Positions 45,081 through 57,114 of a DNA stretch of 64,000 nucleotides are shown piece by piece. This DNA comes from Apoderus coryli. Its lineage: Eukaryota > Arthropoda > Insecta > Coleoptera > Attelabidae. A program made the translations under genes and the position numbers. The stretch is taken from assembly GCA_911728435.2 (NCBI GenBank), contig OU452205.1:11972260-12036259 (forward strand), given 5' to 3'. The notes beneath the pieces were generated by a model, which was given only the letters and a program-made list of their open reading frames with translations, did no database searches and had not been told where the DNA came from. Position 1 is the stretch's first letter; each line of letters opens with the position of its first letter.

Positions 45081-45234
45081 TAATGAGGTGAATAGAAAGC
45101 TAACAGCACATGAGTTCTTATCAATTATTAAAATCTTACACAGTTACAAGACAATCAGGAAGTTATCACTCAAGTCAACATCCTTATTTTTTTCGCCTAT
45201 CTTGTTGCTAATTGAAGGAGATGTTTCTGATTTT

Positions 45235-45700
45235 GAGGTGAAGATGATGAAGAATTAGTAAATGGAGCAAAAGGTGATGAATTAGAAAATTTAATAATGG
45301 AAGTTCCTAGAAGTACTTGTAATATGGGGCTAGAAGTGGCAGTTGCGGAATAAGAGAATGATGAGGAAGATAACGTACCGCTTTCAATTATAGCAGAAAA
45401 GGAGAAAATACAAATGTTGAAACATTGTAAATTGAACTGGACAAAAACGAAGTAGACATAAATGGCCCTATATAATTTAAAGGTTCAGATGCGGAAAGTT
45501 TTACACATACTAGGTGTTGTGAAATGACTACCAAACTTGAAAGCAAACCAGCATTTATAAGCAGATAGGCTGGAATTACGCACCATAAATTACCTACTCA
45601 AAATGTTTCAGGTAAAGGATATTTAAATATTTTGGCATTTGGAAAGGAAGGCAAACGAAAATCGTCGTGGAATGCGGGAAACAAAACAATTTCCGCGTAA
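45235..45700 (+). pseudogene. Possible piggyBac N-terminal relic
   Basis: An acidic stretch (EDDEELVNGAKGDELENL), then ENDEEDNVPLSIIAEKEK, resembles the N-terminal acidic region plus VPLS block of some piggyBac transposases. Stops interrupt it and no catalytic part follows. The call is tentative; any acidic AT-rich coding relic could look like this. Confidence 0.25.
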
Positions 45701-46270
45701 ACATTTGTAGTTCGATTTACATTAAGATTTTGCATCCGCATTTTCTACATTCCAGAATTTACTCCGAGGTTTTTTATATTTCCTCCAAAATTACTTCTTT
45801 AGTCGTTTGCCGCTGTATATCGGAAAACAGTTCTTGCTTGAAATGGATGGAGCAGAGATCTGGTAGACCAGTCCATGATTGGTTAAGTGATATTTATCCC
45901 GTTCGTGGCTTGGTTTCTCAAATCGCCTGAACTCACCGCGCTAGATTTTCTTTGAACAACCCTAAAACAAGCGGTATACAGATATCCATAATACAAAAAA
46001 GAGATAAGATATCGCGCATGTAAAGATTGAACTGTGACATCATTGTGAGCGCTTTTGGTGCTGGCCGGCTGACAACGTTTGTCTAGTTTTAATTGGTTTT
46101 TTACAACTTGTAGTAAACTAGTGGTTTGGTTTCGGTGACCATTAGGTAAATTTATTTCTATTGTTGCTTACTGTTATTATTTACTATTTGTTTATATTGG
46201 TTCTAATTTATTTAATGAAAGGAAGCTTTTATTTTTTGTAAAATATTTTTTATAAATATTTTGTGTCATT

Positions 46271-46316
46271 ACACTACGTACATTTCGGCGAAAGGTATTT
46301 CGCCTTCTTCAGGTGT
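46271..46316 (-). ncRNA. Hammerhead-like motif (copy b)
   Basis: Minus strand: ACAC, CTGAAGA, one A, helix II GGCGAAA/TTTCGCC (7 bp perfect, loop TACC), GAAA, ATGTACGT-type self-complementary helix III, A, then GTGT, which pairs with the leading ACAC. All three helices can form around the CTGANGA/GAAA core. Together with the copy at 55471 it is the best-formed member. Confidence 0.55.
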
Positions 46317-46961
46317 CCAGGATATTAACATAATACATAAGTAGGTATATTAAAACGATTATAGACAATCAGAACACATTTTTCTTACAATTTCTGGATA
46401 TGATATACACAGGATGAAAATATTTTTTGGAGTTCAAAAACACTTACTTAATAAAATTACATTCACAATTTAAATCAACAAAGAGTATGCAAAACGACAT
46501 GACGATTATATTTTTCCCCATAATGAAAGTTTTGAAATGTCTCCCAGGTAGATCGAAAAATAATTTTAAAAGCAGAAATACAGAAATATATGCATATATT
46601 ATTATTAGAAGAAGAAATATCGGTGTTGATCTGCCAGGGTTGGTGTTAATCCATTTAAATTATTTATTATTATTTCATAATTAATTTTACGTAACTACAA
46701 GCCGAAAATAGCCACCACAGAGTAGCAACGTTGCTGCGACCGATTTTCATTGCGCATGTGCGAAATAGTTTGGATACCTGTCAAATCACCGCCATGTTAA
46801 AATGCACCATGACATGATAATAATTAATTACTATATCGATTAGTACCTACCATTATATCGAGTAGTACCTATTGTTGACGAATATTGATCTGAGATTTGA
46901 TTTATTTTAGTGTTTAATTTATGTATTTTGTTATAATTTTAATTACAAACATTACTTGAAG

Positions 46962-47040
46962 ATGCGTGGATATACGTGTGTATTTCGTGGTTGTCCTTGA
47001 AAAACTGGAGGAGGTCTAGCGATATTTTCCTTCCCGAAGA
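46962..47040 (+). pseudogene. THAP-domain N-terminal fragment
   Basis: From the ATG at 46962: MRGYTCVFRGCP, stop, then KTGGGLAIFSFPK. Met, CxxxxC spacing and the FxFPK block are the start of a THAP zinc finger, found in P-element transposases and in domesticated host genes. The in-frame TGA after GCP and the lack of a continuation make it a relic. It could be a mutated first exon, but no further exon is recognised. Confidence 0.5.
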
Positions 47041-48810
47041 TCAGGATCTGTAATTATATATTACAAAGTGCATGGTTTACATTCTGTTTGTGTTAAATAT
47101 GTAGATATAATTATTCCGCTTTTCACTGAAATACCATGATAATACATTACGATTTATCACCTAATATTAAACTCATTGGTAGTACATGCCTATGTTAATA
47201 ATATTTTTGATAATTATCTAGTCATATACCGAGAAATAAAGTAGTAATTTAGGTTGAAAAACAAACTAGTTTTTCGATATATTGAAGAACATTGTGCATC
47301 TCTAAATAGTGTGCATATGTGTCATTCGTCTCGCCTCAAGGTCAATTAAAACTCGTAATTTGATTGGTGTATTTTATATTATTATTAACAAATTACACCT
47401 TAAAAAATCACATCCTGTTTCTAAATCATGCTTTTAAATCATCATAAAAAATCTCATATAAAAACATAATAGGAAACTATGATCCTTTTCAATTCAGGTA
47501 GACCGCCACTGTTCCTAGGCTCTTTTTAGTTCGCCTCGTTCGAAGGAAGTTCGCATAATAATAACGGGGAGGAAAGCATATAATAATAACACAGCCTTCT
47601 TTTTAATGGTAAGAACCTTGTACGTTATAGTACAGTTTATAATGATCCTGTGATTCATTAACTGAGCCGGCTCATTAATACACGCCGAAGGCGAGCCCAC
47701 AACCTTTAGGGCACAATTTCGCAAGAATAACTTTGTTACAGTTACAACAGGAATTAAATTTAATGATATTGAATACATTGGCGTCGGTACTTGATAAATA
47801 CTTGCAGATATTTTTATTGCAGAATTTCACTTTAGTTTTAAGTAAGCCAGGACGTGATAATATTTATTTTAACCCATTAATGCCTATCATATGGAGGTTA
47901 TGTTACTTTCCTAATTCAGTCACGCGAAGTTGCATAATATAGTTTTAATATAATATGTCAGTCAGAACACAAAATTATGTGTGTAAGAATGTAACTCAAA
48001 ACAGGCGGGAAAACAATAATTCTGGTCTGCAATTAACAATGATAAATTACTTTATTTCCAAAAAAAAAAGAATAGAAAGAATAACTGGAAATAGGGCAAA
48101 AATTCACTTAATTTAACTCTGATTCGTATAGAGTTCATTAGCACCCGGATGATAGCAAAATGTTAGAACTTTTCGAATGACGATTCACGTTTTGTAGATT
48201 ATTAAGCAAAAAAATTTGAAACCTTAAAAAATGAAAGAACCGTCAAAAAGGACGACATTGATTTTCGGTCTAGAATTTCGGTCTAGAATTTGTCCTGAAA
48301 AAGGATCAATAAGTAAAAAATCTTTAATGGTTGCGGAAAATTGAAATTAATATCTTAAACGCGTCTGTAAAAATTCGGAACGAGATCTAAAACATTTTGT
48401 TTTTTCATGAATTCAATTGTCAAGAAAGAGCTGTAATACTTTAATGTAGCTTCTATTCATATGATCCAATATTTTAAATTTAAATATGTATTTCGCTGGA
48501 AATTTATTTCTCCTTTTATACGAATCATCGCCATCCATGTTACCAAAATAAATTTAGGAGCATGGAAATGATAGGAAACAGGCACAAAAGGCAACGTAAA
48601 AGAACTTATAATTGTGCTTAAACTTTTGTAATTGTTGTCGTTTATGATTTTGATTTTAGTTATTTATTTTGTTTTGTAGTTTTTATATTTTGATATGATA
48701 TGATATATAATCGGAAAGATGAGACGAGTCATAATTTTGACAATTACTTAACGGAAATTTGTATTAAATTAAGATGATTTTTAATTTCCCCTGATGATTG
48801 TATTTTAAGA
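47041..48810. other. Non-coding stretch
   Basis: No domain is found in the short frames (for example 47515-47778). A local duplication, ATTTTCGGTCTAGAATTTCGGTCTAGAATTT, lies near 48262. Confidence 0.45.
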
Positions 48811-48813
48811 TAC

Positions 48814-48856
48814 AACATAAAACGTGTTTCGCTACACAGTAGCTTCTTCGGATGTT
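48814..48856 (-). ncRNA. Hammerhead-like motif (copy e)
   Basis: Minus strand: AACAT, CCGAAGA (the T of CTGANGA is C), one A, helix II GCTAC/GTAGC (5 bp, loop TGT), GAAA, ACACGT, TTT, then ATGTT, which pairs with AACAT. Helices I and II are perfect; the core base change and two extra T residues suggest decay. Confidence 0.4.
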
Positions 48857-49949
48857 AAAAAATTATGAATATAAAAACTATATGGTAAAAGCCGATAAGG
48901 ACCTAACATAATATCGAGTTAGTTACAAAAATATGGAAAACCGCAGAGATAACAAATGAAAATATAAGCGACAACTATGAAGGTTTTATAAATGGAAATA
49001 CAACCGTTAGACAAACAAATTCAAAGAAGGGGGAATTACAAATCTCAGTTTTCGGTTTGGTCATTGAAATTGTCTGTGTATTTTAATTTGTTAATTTCTC
49101 AAGCTTCTAGTAAAATTTTGTATGTGCAAAACAACTATAATAAATAACTATTGAATTCATGACGATATCGGCTATTAAACCATTAGAATACGTTGAATCT
49201 GTTTTGCTGTTTATATACGAGTATACATTTCTGTGTTTTGTCTATGTACGTAATAATATTTTAGGTTTTCGTTTTTAATTGATGGGTAGCTTAAGCTAAT
49301 TGCTTTTTGTATTGTTTCTTCTTTATGATAGATAGGTTGTAGTTATTATTTACGGCAATGTGTCTTATGATGCTCAATTCTTTATTGAAGTTCTCTTCTG
49401 GGAGAGGAATATTCAATAATTTATGTATCATTGATTTATAGGTCATTTTATATTGATAGGGGTGAAAAGAGGAATTGTTGATAGTACTGTTTTTGTGTGC
49501 ATTTTTATGAAAAATGCTATATCCATGTTTGTTAGAAGTTGAGATACATAATTAATGTAAGTAATATTATTTGTATTCTATTATTATAACTCACATATTC
49601 TCTAATTTAAGTTTCATCATTTTGTAAATTCTTCTCAACTTTAACTGTTAATAAACTTAGTCTATTTAAACTTGGTATTTGGTGTTTCAATATTTTAGAT
49701 AAAGTCCTTGTTTTCAATGCCTTTCTAGTTCACGTTAAACCTAAACGTGACAATATTATACGGTATTGTAATTTGATTGCGAATAAATAGATTAAAAATA
49801 TTGTTATAGAGAATGTTAATAATTTAAACTGTTTTCTAGACTTCAAAACTACATATTTACATGTGCAGTGCCAATGAATAATTTTAAAAATGTATGAGTG
49901 CCTTAAAAACTAACCTGAAGAAGAATGTGATTTAAATATCTGTAAAAGG

Positions 49950-50230
49950 ATTAACAAGCTTACTAAATTGTCAGTGTTAACAATTACTTATCGAGTGGTT
50001 AGAGAGGGAAATGTAAATACCATAGTGTAAAAAGAAAACGTATTGGACAAAAATTTAAACAATTTGATGACGAAGGTAAGGACTTCATTAGGAAAATTGT
50101 GTATAATTTTTATAACCAAAATAACGTGTCTACTTTAGATACGGTTCGAGAAAAACTTAAAAACTACAAGCAATATAATTACTATTGCTTGGCCACATTG
50201 CGGGAAATACTAATAGCCTGGCGGATTTAA
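49950..50230 (+). pseudogene. Tc1/mariner-like transposase N-terminal relic
   Basis: LTKLSVLTITYRVVREGNVN is followed, after a frameshift near 50030, by KRKRIGQKFKQFDDEGKDFI, then IVYNFYNQNNVSTLDTVREKL, YYCLATLREI and a stop at 50230. The order HTH (TIYRVVxEG), KKR, DDFxKxxIRxxVxxFY, PTxxxLxxxL, xxTLRxILxxxGF is the N-terminal half of a common insect Tc1/IS630-type transposase. The DDE half is absent. Confidence 0.6.
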
Positions 50231-51079
50231 ATATTAAAAAATTTACAATATTATTCCAATATACAAAGTAAAATTATATAACTTTATTGATTAAGGAAGT
50301 AGGTATTTTATTACGAAATAGTTGATTGTCTTATTTTGGTCGACGTATCTTCTCTGTGTGCCAATTCTCAAACCACTACAATAACTTCAATATTTTATTT
50401 CAAGTTAATGAATAATATTCTTAATATATTCCAATTTTTAAAAAAAAAGTCATTTAAAATGGCACAAGTTGACGCCAATTAATTCGACTTATCTAAAGGT
50501 GCTTCTAAACGGGCTATAGTTTAACTGCAATGTGTGGCTACAATAGCCCATTTATCATGACAATATTTTTAAGTAGCATGTGGCTTGGCATCTATCTGTT
50601 TTAGCATTTACATCCTTATATACCCCGGTTTCCACATTCTACAAGTCAGGCTCTAAATGTATTTCAATAATAAAGTCCCTCCTCCTTTCATTAGACTAAG
50701 TATTAGTTATTTTCAACTAATATAATAATATCTTATTCACTCTAATCTTCAACCAAAACGAGTTGAAATACGTGCAGATCTCCTCCGAAGCCAACCAATT
50801 GTAAAATATGTCATGCGTTTTTACATACAGTTAAATATTCAGGTTAGGAGGTAGGTTTCTTTTGGTGGCGCTCTTTGAAGGCAAACATTTTTTGAAATAG
50901 ATCCCAAATCGTCACTTTTTTCATTAAAGTAATGTCATTAGAAAAGAAAACAGATTTGTGTATTATTCTTATGGAAACTACTCGCTTAAAAAACATACTA
51001 ACTTACATTGCTCTGCTGCCAGAAGGTCTTTGAAATTATCTCTTTCCTACACCTCGCACCCATTATTCGCGCAATACCG
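50231..51079. other. Non-coding stretch
   Basis: No recognisable feature. Confidence 0.4.
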
Positions 51080-51620
51080 TAATTAATCCGAAATCTATTT
51101 ATACCCGAAACACGCGCAGATGCTTATTTAAACACACAATTAATTTCCCCAAGATTATTTTATTTTTGCTAAAATCATTTGGTTATTGAAAAAATTACAT
51201 GTTATTTTAATTTCATCCAATTCATTCAAAATCTGGCAACAATCAAGAAAAGATGAGAAATTCGGTGATGCCACACTTTATTTGCAGATTTTCACCATAA
51301 ACATATTCCAGCACATTTTCCTCATTAAATCCACACATTACACAATAGATTTACACATGGAACATTCTTAGATACTTGATTTTCCAACCAATTTAATTGA
51401 CTCAACTCCCACAATAATATGACAAATATTAAAATATTATTTTATCAAAAAAAAAACCCTAATTTTGACTTATTTTTATTTTACTACTATCCACATGAAC
51501 TAAATCTGGCAGAATTGTTTTTAAATGACACAAGTTGACACATTTGGCATTCGAATATTGATTTTTTACCGTCCTCACCAGACGGGCTCTGTCGGCTAAA
51601 GTGCAATAGCTGCCTTTTGA
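51080..51620 (-). repeat. About 0.5-kb dispersed repeat, copy 2
   Basis: Reverse-complement relative of 23500-24035 over nearly its whole length with scattered differences and small indels. The two copies lie 27 kb apart in opposite orientation. A 61-codon frame inside has no domain and is not shared. Confidence 0.7.
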
Positions 51621-51817
51621 TATATTACCTATAACAGAAGCCGTCACGATGGTTAATTTTACATTTTAAGCAATAGGGGTCACTAGCGACGAAATTCATA
51701 CATTGTTTATTTTTTTAAAGAAGTAGTCCATATTGAAGTGGCGTAGAATGACATATATTTGAAATAAAATTCAATCTCTACAATACGAATATAATGCATC
51801 TCTCTATAAATCTTTTC

Positions 51818-51863
51818 TTAACCATACATGTTTCGGAGCACCAGTCCATCTTCAGGGGTTAGT
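51818..51863 (-). ncRNA. Hammerhead-like motif (copy c)
   Basis: Minus strand: CTAACCC, CTGAAGA, one T, helix II GGA/TCC, GAAA, self-complementary ACATGT, A, then TGGTTAAG. TAACC pairs with GGTTA after one mismatch. The downstream DNA (TAGAGATT, TTTTATTTCAA at about 51762-51778) is shared with copy d, so c and d belong to one element family. Confidence 0.45.
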
Positions 51864-52738
51864 AAATTACAAAAAGCTATTGTTCATTGTCTTCTTTGTC
51901 TGCTAAATACTAAAGGCTAATTTTTTTACACATGGCCTGGGCTAGTTTTATAAAGTAAATTAATAAAATTATTGTATAATATGAAATTCACAATACTAAC
52001 AAAAGAACATGACAGACGAAAAAGAGAAATATTGGAGATGATTCACATAAAAAAAAACACGAACAGCATTAATGAGAGAACAGACATACAATTTCTTAGC
52101 CAAATTTATAATAATATCATATAACATGGCACACCGGCAATCAACAACTAATAAAAAATGTAAATGTATGTCCTCTAAGTTATTAAGTAAAAAACATCAC
52201 TATCCATAAAAAAAAAACTTCTAATACATCCCTCGTAAACGATGTGGTAGTTGGCTGATAAAGTAGTAAAATAAATATATAAAAGAAAAAAACTTCCAAC
52301 TGATACCTATGGTCAAAGATTAATCTACACAATAGATAGTCAGCCCAATGCATTAAAATCAGAACATCTCTAAGTATGCCTGCCACTACGTGGCGTAGAC
52401 TAGCGTGTAAAGCATAGAGCAGTATTGTCACAGCCAGAAACCGTTTTGTAGTTTATTAATATCAAAAACAAAACGCAACGTATAACAATTATTTAGATCA
52501 TTTGCAACAGATATGCACCGGCAATGCTGTATTGTCAGAGAGAGAAATTGATGAAATTCTGTATTAATCTGGAGGGGATACGCAGGGAGGGTAGAAAAAA
52601 AAACAAGCGAATGTGGTGTGTGTCGTGCTGTTGCCAATTCGTCGGTAAAAGAAACACACAGGGTGATTTATTACAAGTACAGTATTGAAATAAAAGCCTA
52701 ATCTCTATGAATTAAATTTAATATAATAATATTTAATC

Positions 52739-52785
52739 CATGTCATACATGTTTCAAGACTAGACCAGTCCCATGATCAGTGGCG
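52739..52785 (-). ncRNA. Hammerhead-like motif (copy d)
   Basis: Minus strand: CTGATCA (one core change from CTGANGA), one T, helix II GGGACT/AGTCTT (6 bp with two G-U), GAAA, ACATGT, A, TGACATG. Helix I is weak. The tail TAGAGATT...TTTTATTTCAA at about 52685-52710 matches that of copy c. Probably a decayed sister of copy c. Confidence 0.35.
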
Positions 52786-53152
52786 AACAATCGTTAAATG
52801 AAAAGCTTTTAGATAGAAACATACTTTTGACTAAATATTTCACGTAGACAATGTGGCAAAGATGTAACAAGATTGTTGTAGATCTTATAATACCTATAAT
52901 AAAAAAATTATCAGTGCTACCTATATTATATTAGGTATACCTATTATAATAGTCTGTCTCTTCATCAGGTATAAGTTCCACTTTATCGGTTTAGGTACTT
53001 AAATTTTACTTCTTTTTAATGTTTCTTTGGGTAAATAATAAGTTCGGTAGGAATAGGGCTTTGGGTATGAAACAAAAAAGATAGAAAATAGAAATTTGAT
53101 ATAGGGGTAGTTCTAAGCATTTACAAGTTTGTGACGTGTAGCGATTTTCGAT

Positions 53153-53182
53153 GCCGCCCCCGGAGGTATACATGAGGGCGGC
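53153..53182. repeat. GC-rich hairpin
   Basis: GCCGCCC (53153-53159) and GGGCGGC (53176-53182) form a 7-bp stem in otherwise AT-rich DNA. Confidence 0.5.
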
Positions 53183-53374
53183 GCAATGCCGTTTTAAATA
53201 TCTCGTTTCGCTTTCTTGGAAAAATTATAACTGATAACTGAAACTTAGTACTTAATACGTGGGCGTAAGAGGTAAGCTCACTTCACAGGTCTCTATTAAT
53301 GAAAGAAAGTTAACATTTTGAGCATCTGCGTAAAATTAAATGTATCCGTTTGGTGGGTAGTTTTGATTACAATA

Positions 53375-53448
53375 AGTCGGTGCCAAGCCCAAGCTCGAAA
53401 CAAAATAAATCTATATTTACCTACTACCTATTTGGCTTGGTACCGACT
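53375..53448. repeat. 15-bp inverted repeat
   Basis: AGTCGGTGCCAAGCC (53375-53389) and GGCTTGGTACCGACT (53434-53448) are complementary at 14 of 15 positions, with a 44-base loop. It may be a miniature fold-back element or a transcribed hairpin. Confidence 0.6.
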
Positions 53449-54758
53449 ATTATGTGCATTGTTGTCTTTTGAATGATATTTGTATTTTGTTATTTTTCGT
53501 ATTTTTTATTAGTTCTTTTGACAGCTCTGGTGTCATCAATACACCTGTATCCCGAATTGCACCAAATTGCGATGCTATTGAACAAGCATATAATCCTAAA
53601 TATAATATTCTTTTTGAACTACCTGTATCTCGAAAACCAAGCCGTAGCGGACCCATGTACATATGAAATTTGTTTCTTAAAATTAGTCAAAGAATCACCC
53701 TTTAAAGTTTGTACAAGTACTTATGCAACACCCTGTATACATAGATACTTTGATTTGCAATTTGCAAATCTGTCAAACTAGGTAATGCTGTTTTTTTTTA
53801 TTTACTTTCAAATATGGTGTTATGTAATTGTATTCAAATTAAATGTTTGGGGATGATATTTACGAGTTTTATTTTTTTATATAGAGAAACTGTTATTCAG
53901 TTTTTAAGGATCAATCTGAAGCAGACGATTGTACTTGTTAAAACATGAAAAAAGTTATTGTCGTGATACTTTTAACACCCTGTTGGTGGGTTTTTAAAGC
54001 TTTTTACGAAACGTGTTAACAATACAATCTACATAAATCGTTAGTTTTTTAAAGTTTTATGATCATTGCACAAAAACCAATATTAGGGAGACTGTAAGTT
54101 TTTTTTCAATTCGGCGTTGCAGAATTTGAACCTAATTGTGATAATTGTGTTATTTTACTAGTATAGATATTTTTGAGTAAATTAATTCGGTTATAATCGA
54201 TGAGTAGAATCTTTGGAGTAAAATACATTTCACAAAAACCCTGAACCATATTTCTCAATAGATTTAAATTTTCATTAAAAACAGATTAAAAATTCTAATT
54301 TTTTACATCTTGCATTTCGAAACCGTATTTTTTTAAATAATTATTGTCATGCTGGAAATTTCAAACCTTATTTACTTTAGCAACTTGTAAAAAGCACAGC
54401 CTTTTTAATATTAACATTTCTTAAAATCGATATTACGCGATAACGATGACTTTCTATCAATATCACAGAAGGATACATTTATTACGTATATAATTTGTTA
54501 GATTTTACATCTCCGAATTGAAACACACGCAAAAAATGTGCATAAAAAAGTTAGGGTAGCATTTCACGCCTGTATGCCCCTTTAATTTACCCGCCTCTGA
54601 GATTTATTTTTTCATAATGTTAACGACAAATTGAATCTGCTGTTTGAGTTTGATCCTTAAAACTGAATCAGGTAATAACCGGAAGTCCTATCTATAACGC
54701 CAAATTTCGTTAATTTAAATATAACTTTTTGATGCATCCTTATATCCGAAATTTAAAA
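53449..54758. other. Non-coding stretch
   Basis: Overlapping 70-codon frames on both strands at 53450-53666 carry no motif. Nothing else is recognised. Confidence 0.45.
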
Positions 54759-54794
54759 TTAAATGACTAAAATAATATTATTTTAGTCATTTAA
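54759..54794. repeat. Perfect 36-bp palindrome
   Basis: TTAAATGACTAAAATAAT followed with no spacer by its exact reverse complement. It would extrude as a cruciform and can be unstable during replication or cloning. Confidence 0.85.
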
Positions 54795-55465
54795 AATTAT
54801 TGTCTAAAACATTTAATAAACCAGCCCTGTATATTTATACTATTATAGTAATTTCTTTTATTTTCGTCCATACACATTAATCTTTGCGTAGATAGGTATA
54901 CGTATACCATATAATTTTAAACAAAAAACACTGCTGCACAGTAGTACATATATGATACCTTTAATATAAAAACAAACTCCCACCTCGTAGGGGAAAGTAT
55001 ACTCGTCCTTGTCTAACATTGCCCATATGATTATTTTATTTCAACACAATACATATAACGCCATCTACAATTTCCATGGTTGCATGTTTTTCTAATAGAT
55101 GTAGCTCGTGTCGAGACAGTTTCAATTTTTGTTTTATTTCCCATATACGCTGACTATCTATTGTGTAGATTAATCTTTGCTATGGTGTATACACATCAAT
55201 GAATAACAATTTTCATTCAAACAAAATACCCACTAAAAGTGGTATACAACAAAAAATTCCACAGAATCATGCGATGTTGGTAAGATAAAAACAAATACAA
55301 AAAAAAATTCAAAATAGAAAATAATTAAGAATATTATATGTAATTGTGTGTGTGTGTGTTATATATATATTACCTTTTTACACTGAATGTTGTTGTGATG
55401 TAGTGTAAATGTACCACCACTTACTTGGTTATTTTTAATTCTGTTTACAAAAAAATTTTTTAGAA
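54795..55465. other. Non-coding stretch with TG/TA microsatellite
   Basis: A (TG)n(TA)n run lies at about 55345-55370; nothing else is recognised. Confidence 0.45.
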
Positions 55466-55470
55466 AGGAG

Positions 55471-55510
55471 ATGTACCTGAAGAAGGCGAATAAGCCGAAA
55501 CGTTGTACAT
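55471..55510 (+). ncRNA. Hammerhead-like motif (copy a, best helix I)
   Basis: ATGTAC (55471-55476), CTGAAGA (55477-55483), one A, helix II GGC/GCC (55485-55487 with 55494-55496), GAAA (55497-55500), CGT making the self-complementary ACGT, T, then GTACAT (55505-55510), the exact complement of the leading ATGTAC. The whole core is enclosed by a perfect 6-bp helix I. It is followed by GAAATAAACGTATTTC and an A-rich stretch. Confidence 0.55.
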
Positions 55511-56530
55511 TGACATGAAATAAACGTATTTCAAAAGGAAAAAAAAATTCGCTTATAAGAACCTTAAATCCCAAGAAAAGAAAAGAATAAAAAAAACTGT
55601 AACAAGGTTGAAGAAAAATACATTACTAAAATAAATATGAAATTCATTCTGACCATATTTTTTTGTTCATTTCAAGCAATTTGTAATAATTTACTTATTT
55701 TTAAGAAAACAGAATTTTTTTCTATGCTTAAAATACTATTCTTATTGTTTGAGACATCAACTAAAATTGAACCTCAAAAGCTCATGTTACTTCTTCTTTT
55801 GTATATTGTTAAAAATACATTCTATAGAATCTCAACACTAATTTCATTCGCTTTTAATTAAAAGGAAGCTGTTCTTTCATTTGTTCTTGTTTTTCACCCA
55901 ACCAACCAAATCGATGTGTCTCTCCTATTCGAACTGCTGCAAGGTATTAGCAAATTAGAGCTATAGACAAAGTGGTTCTTGTAAACTAACTCACTACGGC
56001 AGTTTCAATAGCTTGTATGTGTGTTGTCTCCATCTTCCTTACACTCACTCACTCGAACCGGGATTGGGATTTCCAAACTGCTTTGTGAAGACGCACATTT
56101 CTAATACTAATTACGAGCACCAATTAGTGCTAATTAAATACCGGACTGGCCTATTATTTTCAAGTAGCGCATGAGTCTCTGTCTGTGGAGTTTCTAAGGC
56201 ATCCCATTTTACTCACTGTCGTATAAGTTGGCTATAATTAGTGAATTCGACGCTTTGAATAATCTATAGACACTTTTTGTTATTCAATTTGTTTGGTATA
56301 TGCTATATATTTTCAGCAAAACGAACTTTAGAAATAAATGTATTCAGTAATTATATGTAGATTATGGTCCAAATGGTATATTTTTTAACAATCTGCTTCC
56401 CCTTTTTGTAATAAATCTCATAATCTGAACCTGATTATATATAACCCAACTTTGTGTACGCGCAGCGCCTGCAATAGAAATTGCTCTATTTTCCTCAAAA
56501 ATAAATTCTGGGTCTTTTCAGAGACCGATG
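55511..56530. other. Non-coding stretch
   Basis: A 74-codon hydrophobic frame at 55637-55861 is AT-driven, with no recognised domain. Nothing else is seen. Confidence 0.4.
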
Positions 56531-56539
56531 CTGCTCACT

Positions 56540-57041
56540 GCGCGAGATGTTTTATCAAATAAGTGAGTCCCAATTCCCTACAAATGTGGTCTTTCCTCAC
56601 GTACCATGGTGCGTCGAGTGCAATTCTGAAGGCCTAGTTCTCTTTTCGTTCTACATGTCCGGCCGAACTACGGCCTTGATGAGGAGTAGATTGCTTTTTA
56701 ATGAGCGTTTGTTTTTTTCTGCTGATCAAAGGGAGCAGCGCGTTGATATCGGCTGCCCTTTTCCGGCTGCTCTGTTGATGTGCTTTTGGAATGTCAGTTC
56801 TCTGTCCAAAGTATCGCCAAGTTACTTTGCCGTTTTCTGCTATCGGACGTATTCTCGACTCTTTTCTTCTGTTTCCTCTGATAAGCAAGGCAGTACTTTC
56901 ATCGGCGCTTATTTTAATAGGCCAAGTCAAACGCCTCTCGGTCATACTCTGGGTGTCCGCTGATTGTATCTGGTGACCATTGTTAATTGCGTGCTTCTTG
57001 TGAAAGGTGTCGGCATGCTGTCCAGTGATCGTCTGATCCAC
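56540..57041 (-). pseudogene. Jockey-like LINE RT C-terminal relic
   Basis: Minus strand, high to low coordinates: TWPIKISADESTALLI (RT palm/thumb), GKVTWRYFG, then in a shifted frame LDRELTFQKHINRAAGKGQ, SLKSNLLLIKAVVRPDM, and near the end IALDAPWYVRKDHICRELG. These are successive blocks of Jockey-clade ORF2 C termini (WxIKxNxxKT, YLGxxLDxxLTxxxHI, KLxLYKxxxRP, DAPWYVRN). Frameshifts break it. The uninterrupted frame 56634-57041 covers only half of the blocks. Confidence 0.65.
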
Positions 57042-57114
57042 GCATGTACTAAAATCTTAATAATAACAAGAAAAATAGTTTTTCTCTTTGAACACATCAT
57101 ATTCGTATTAGAAT

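Noticed and set aside
53450..53666. Overlapping 70-codon frames on both strands
   Set aside because: Neither has a motif; mirror-image frames of this size are expected by chance.
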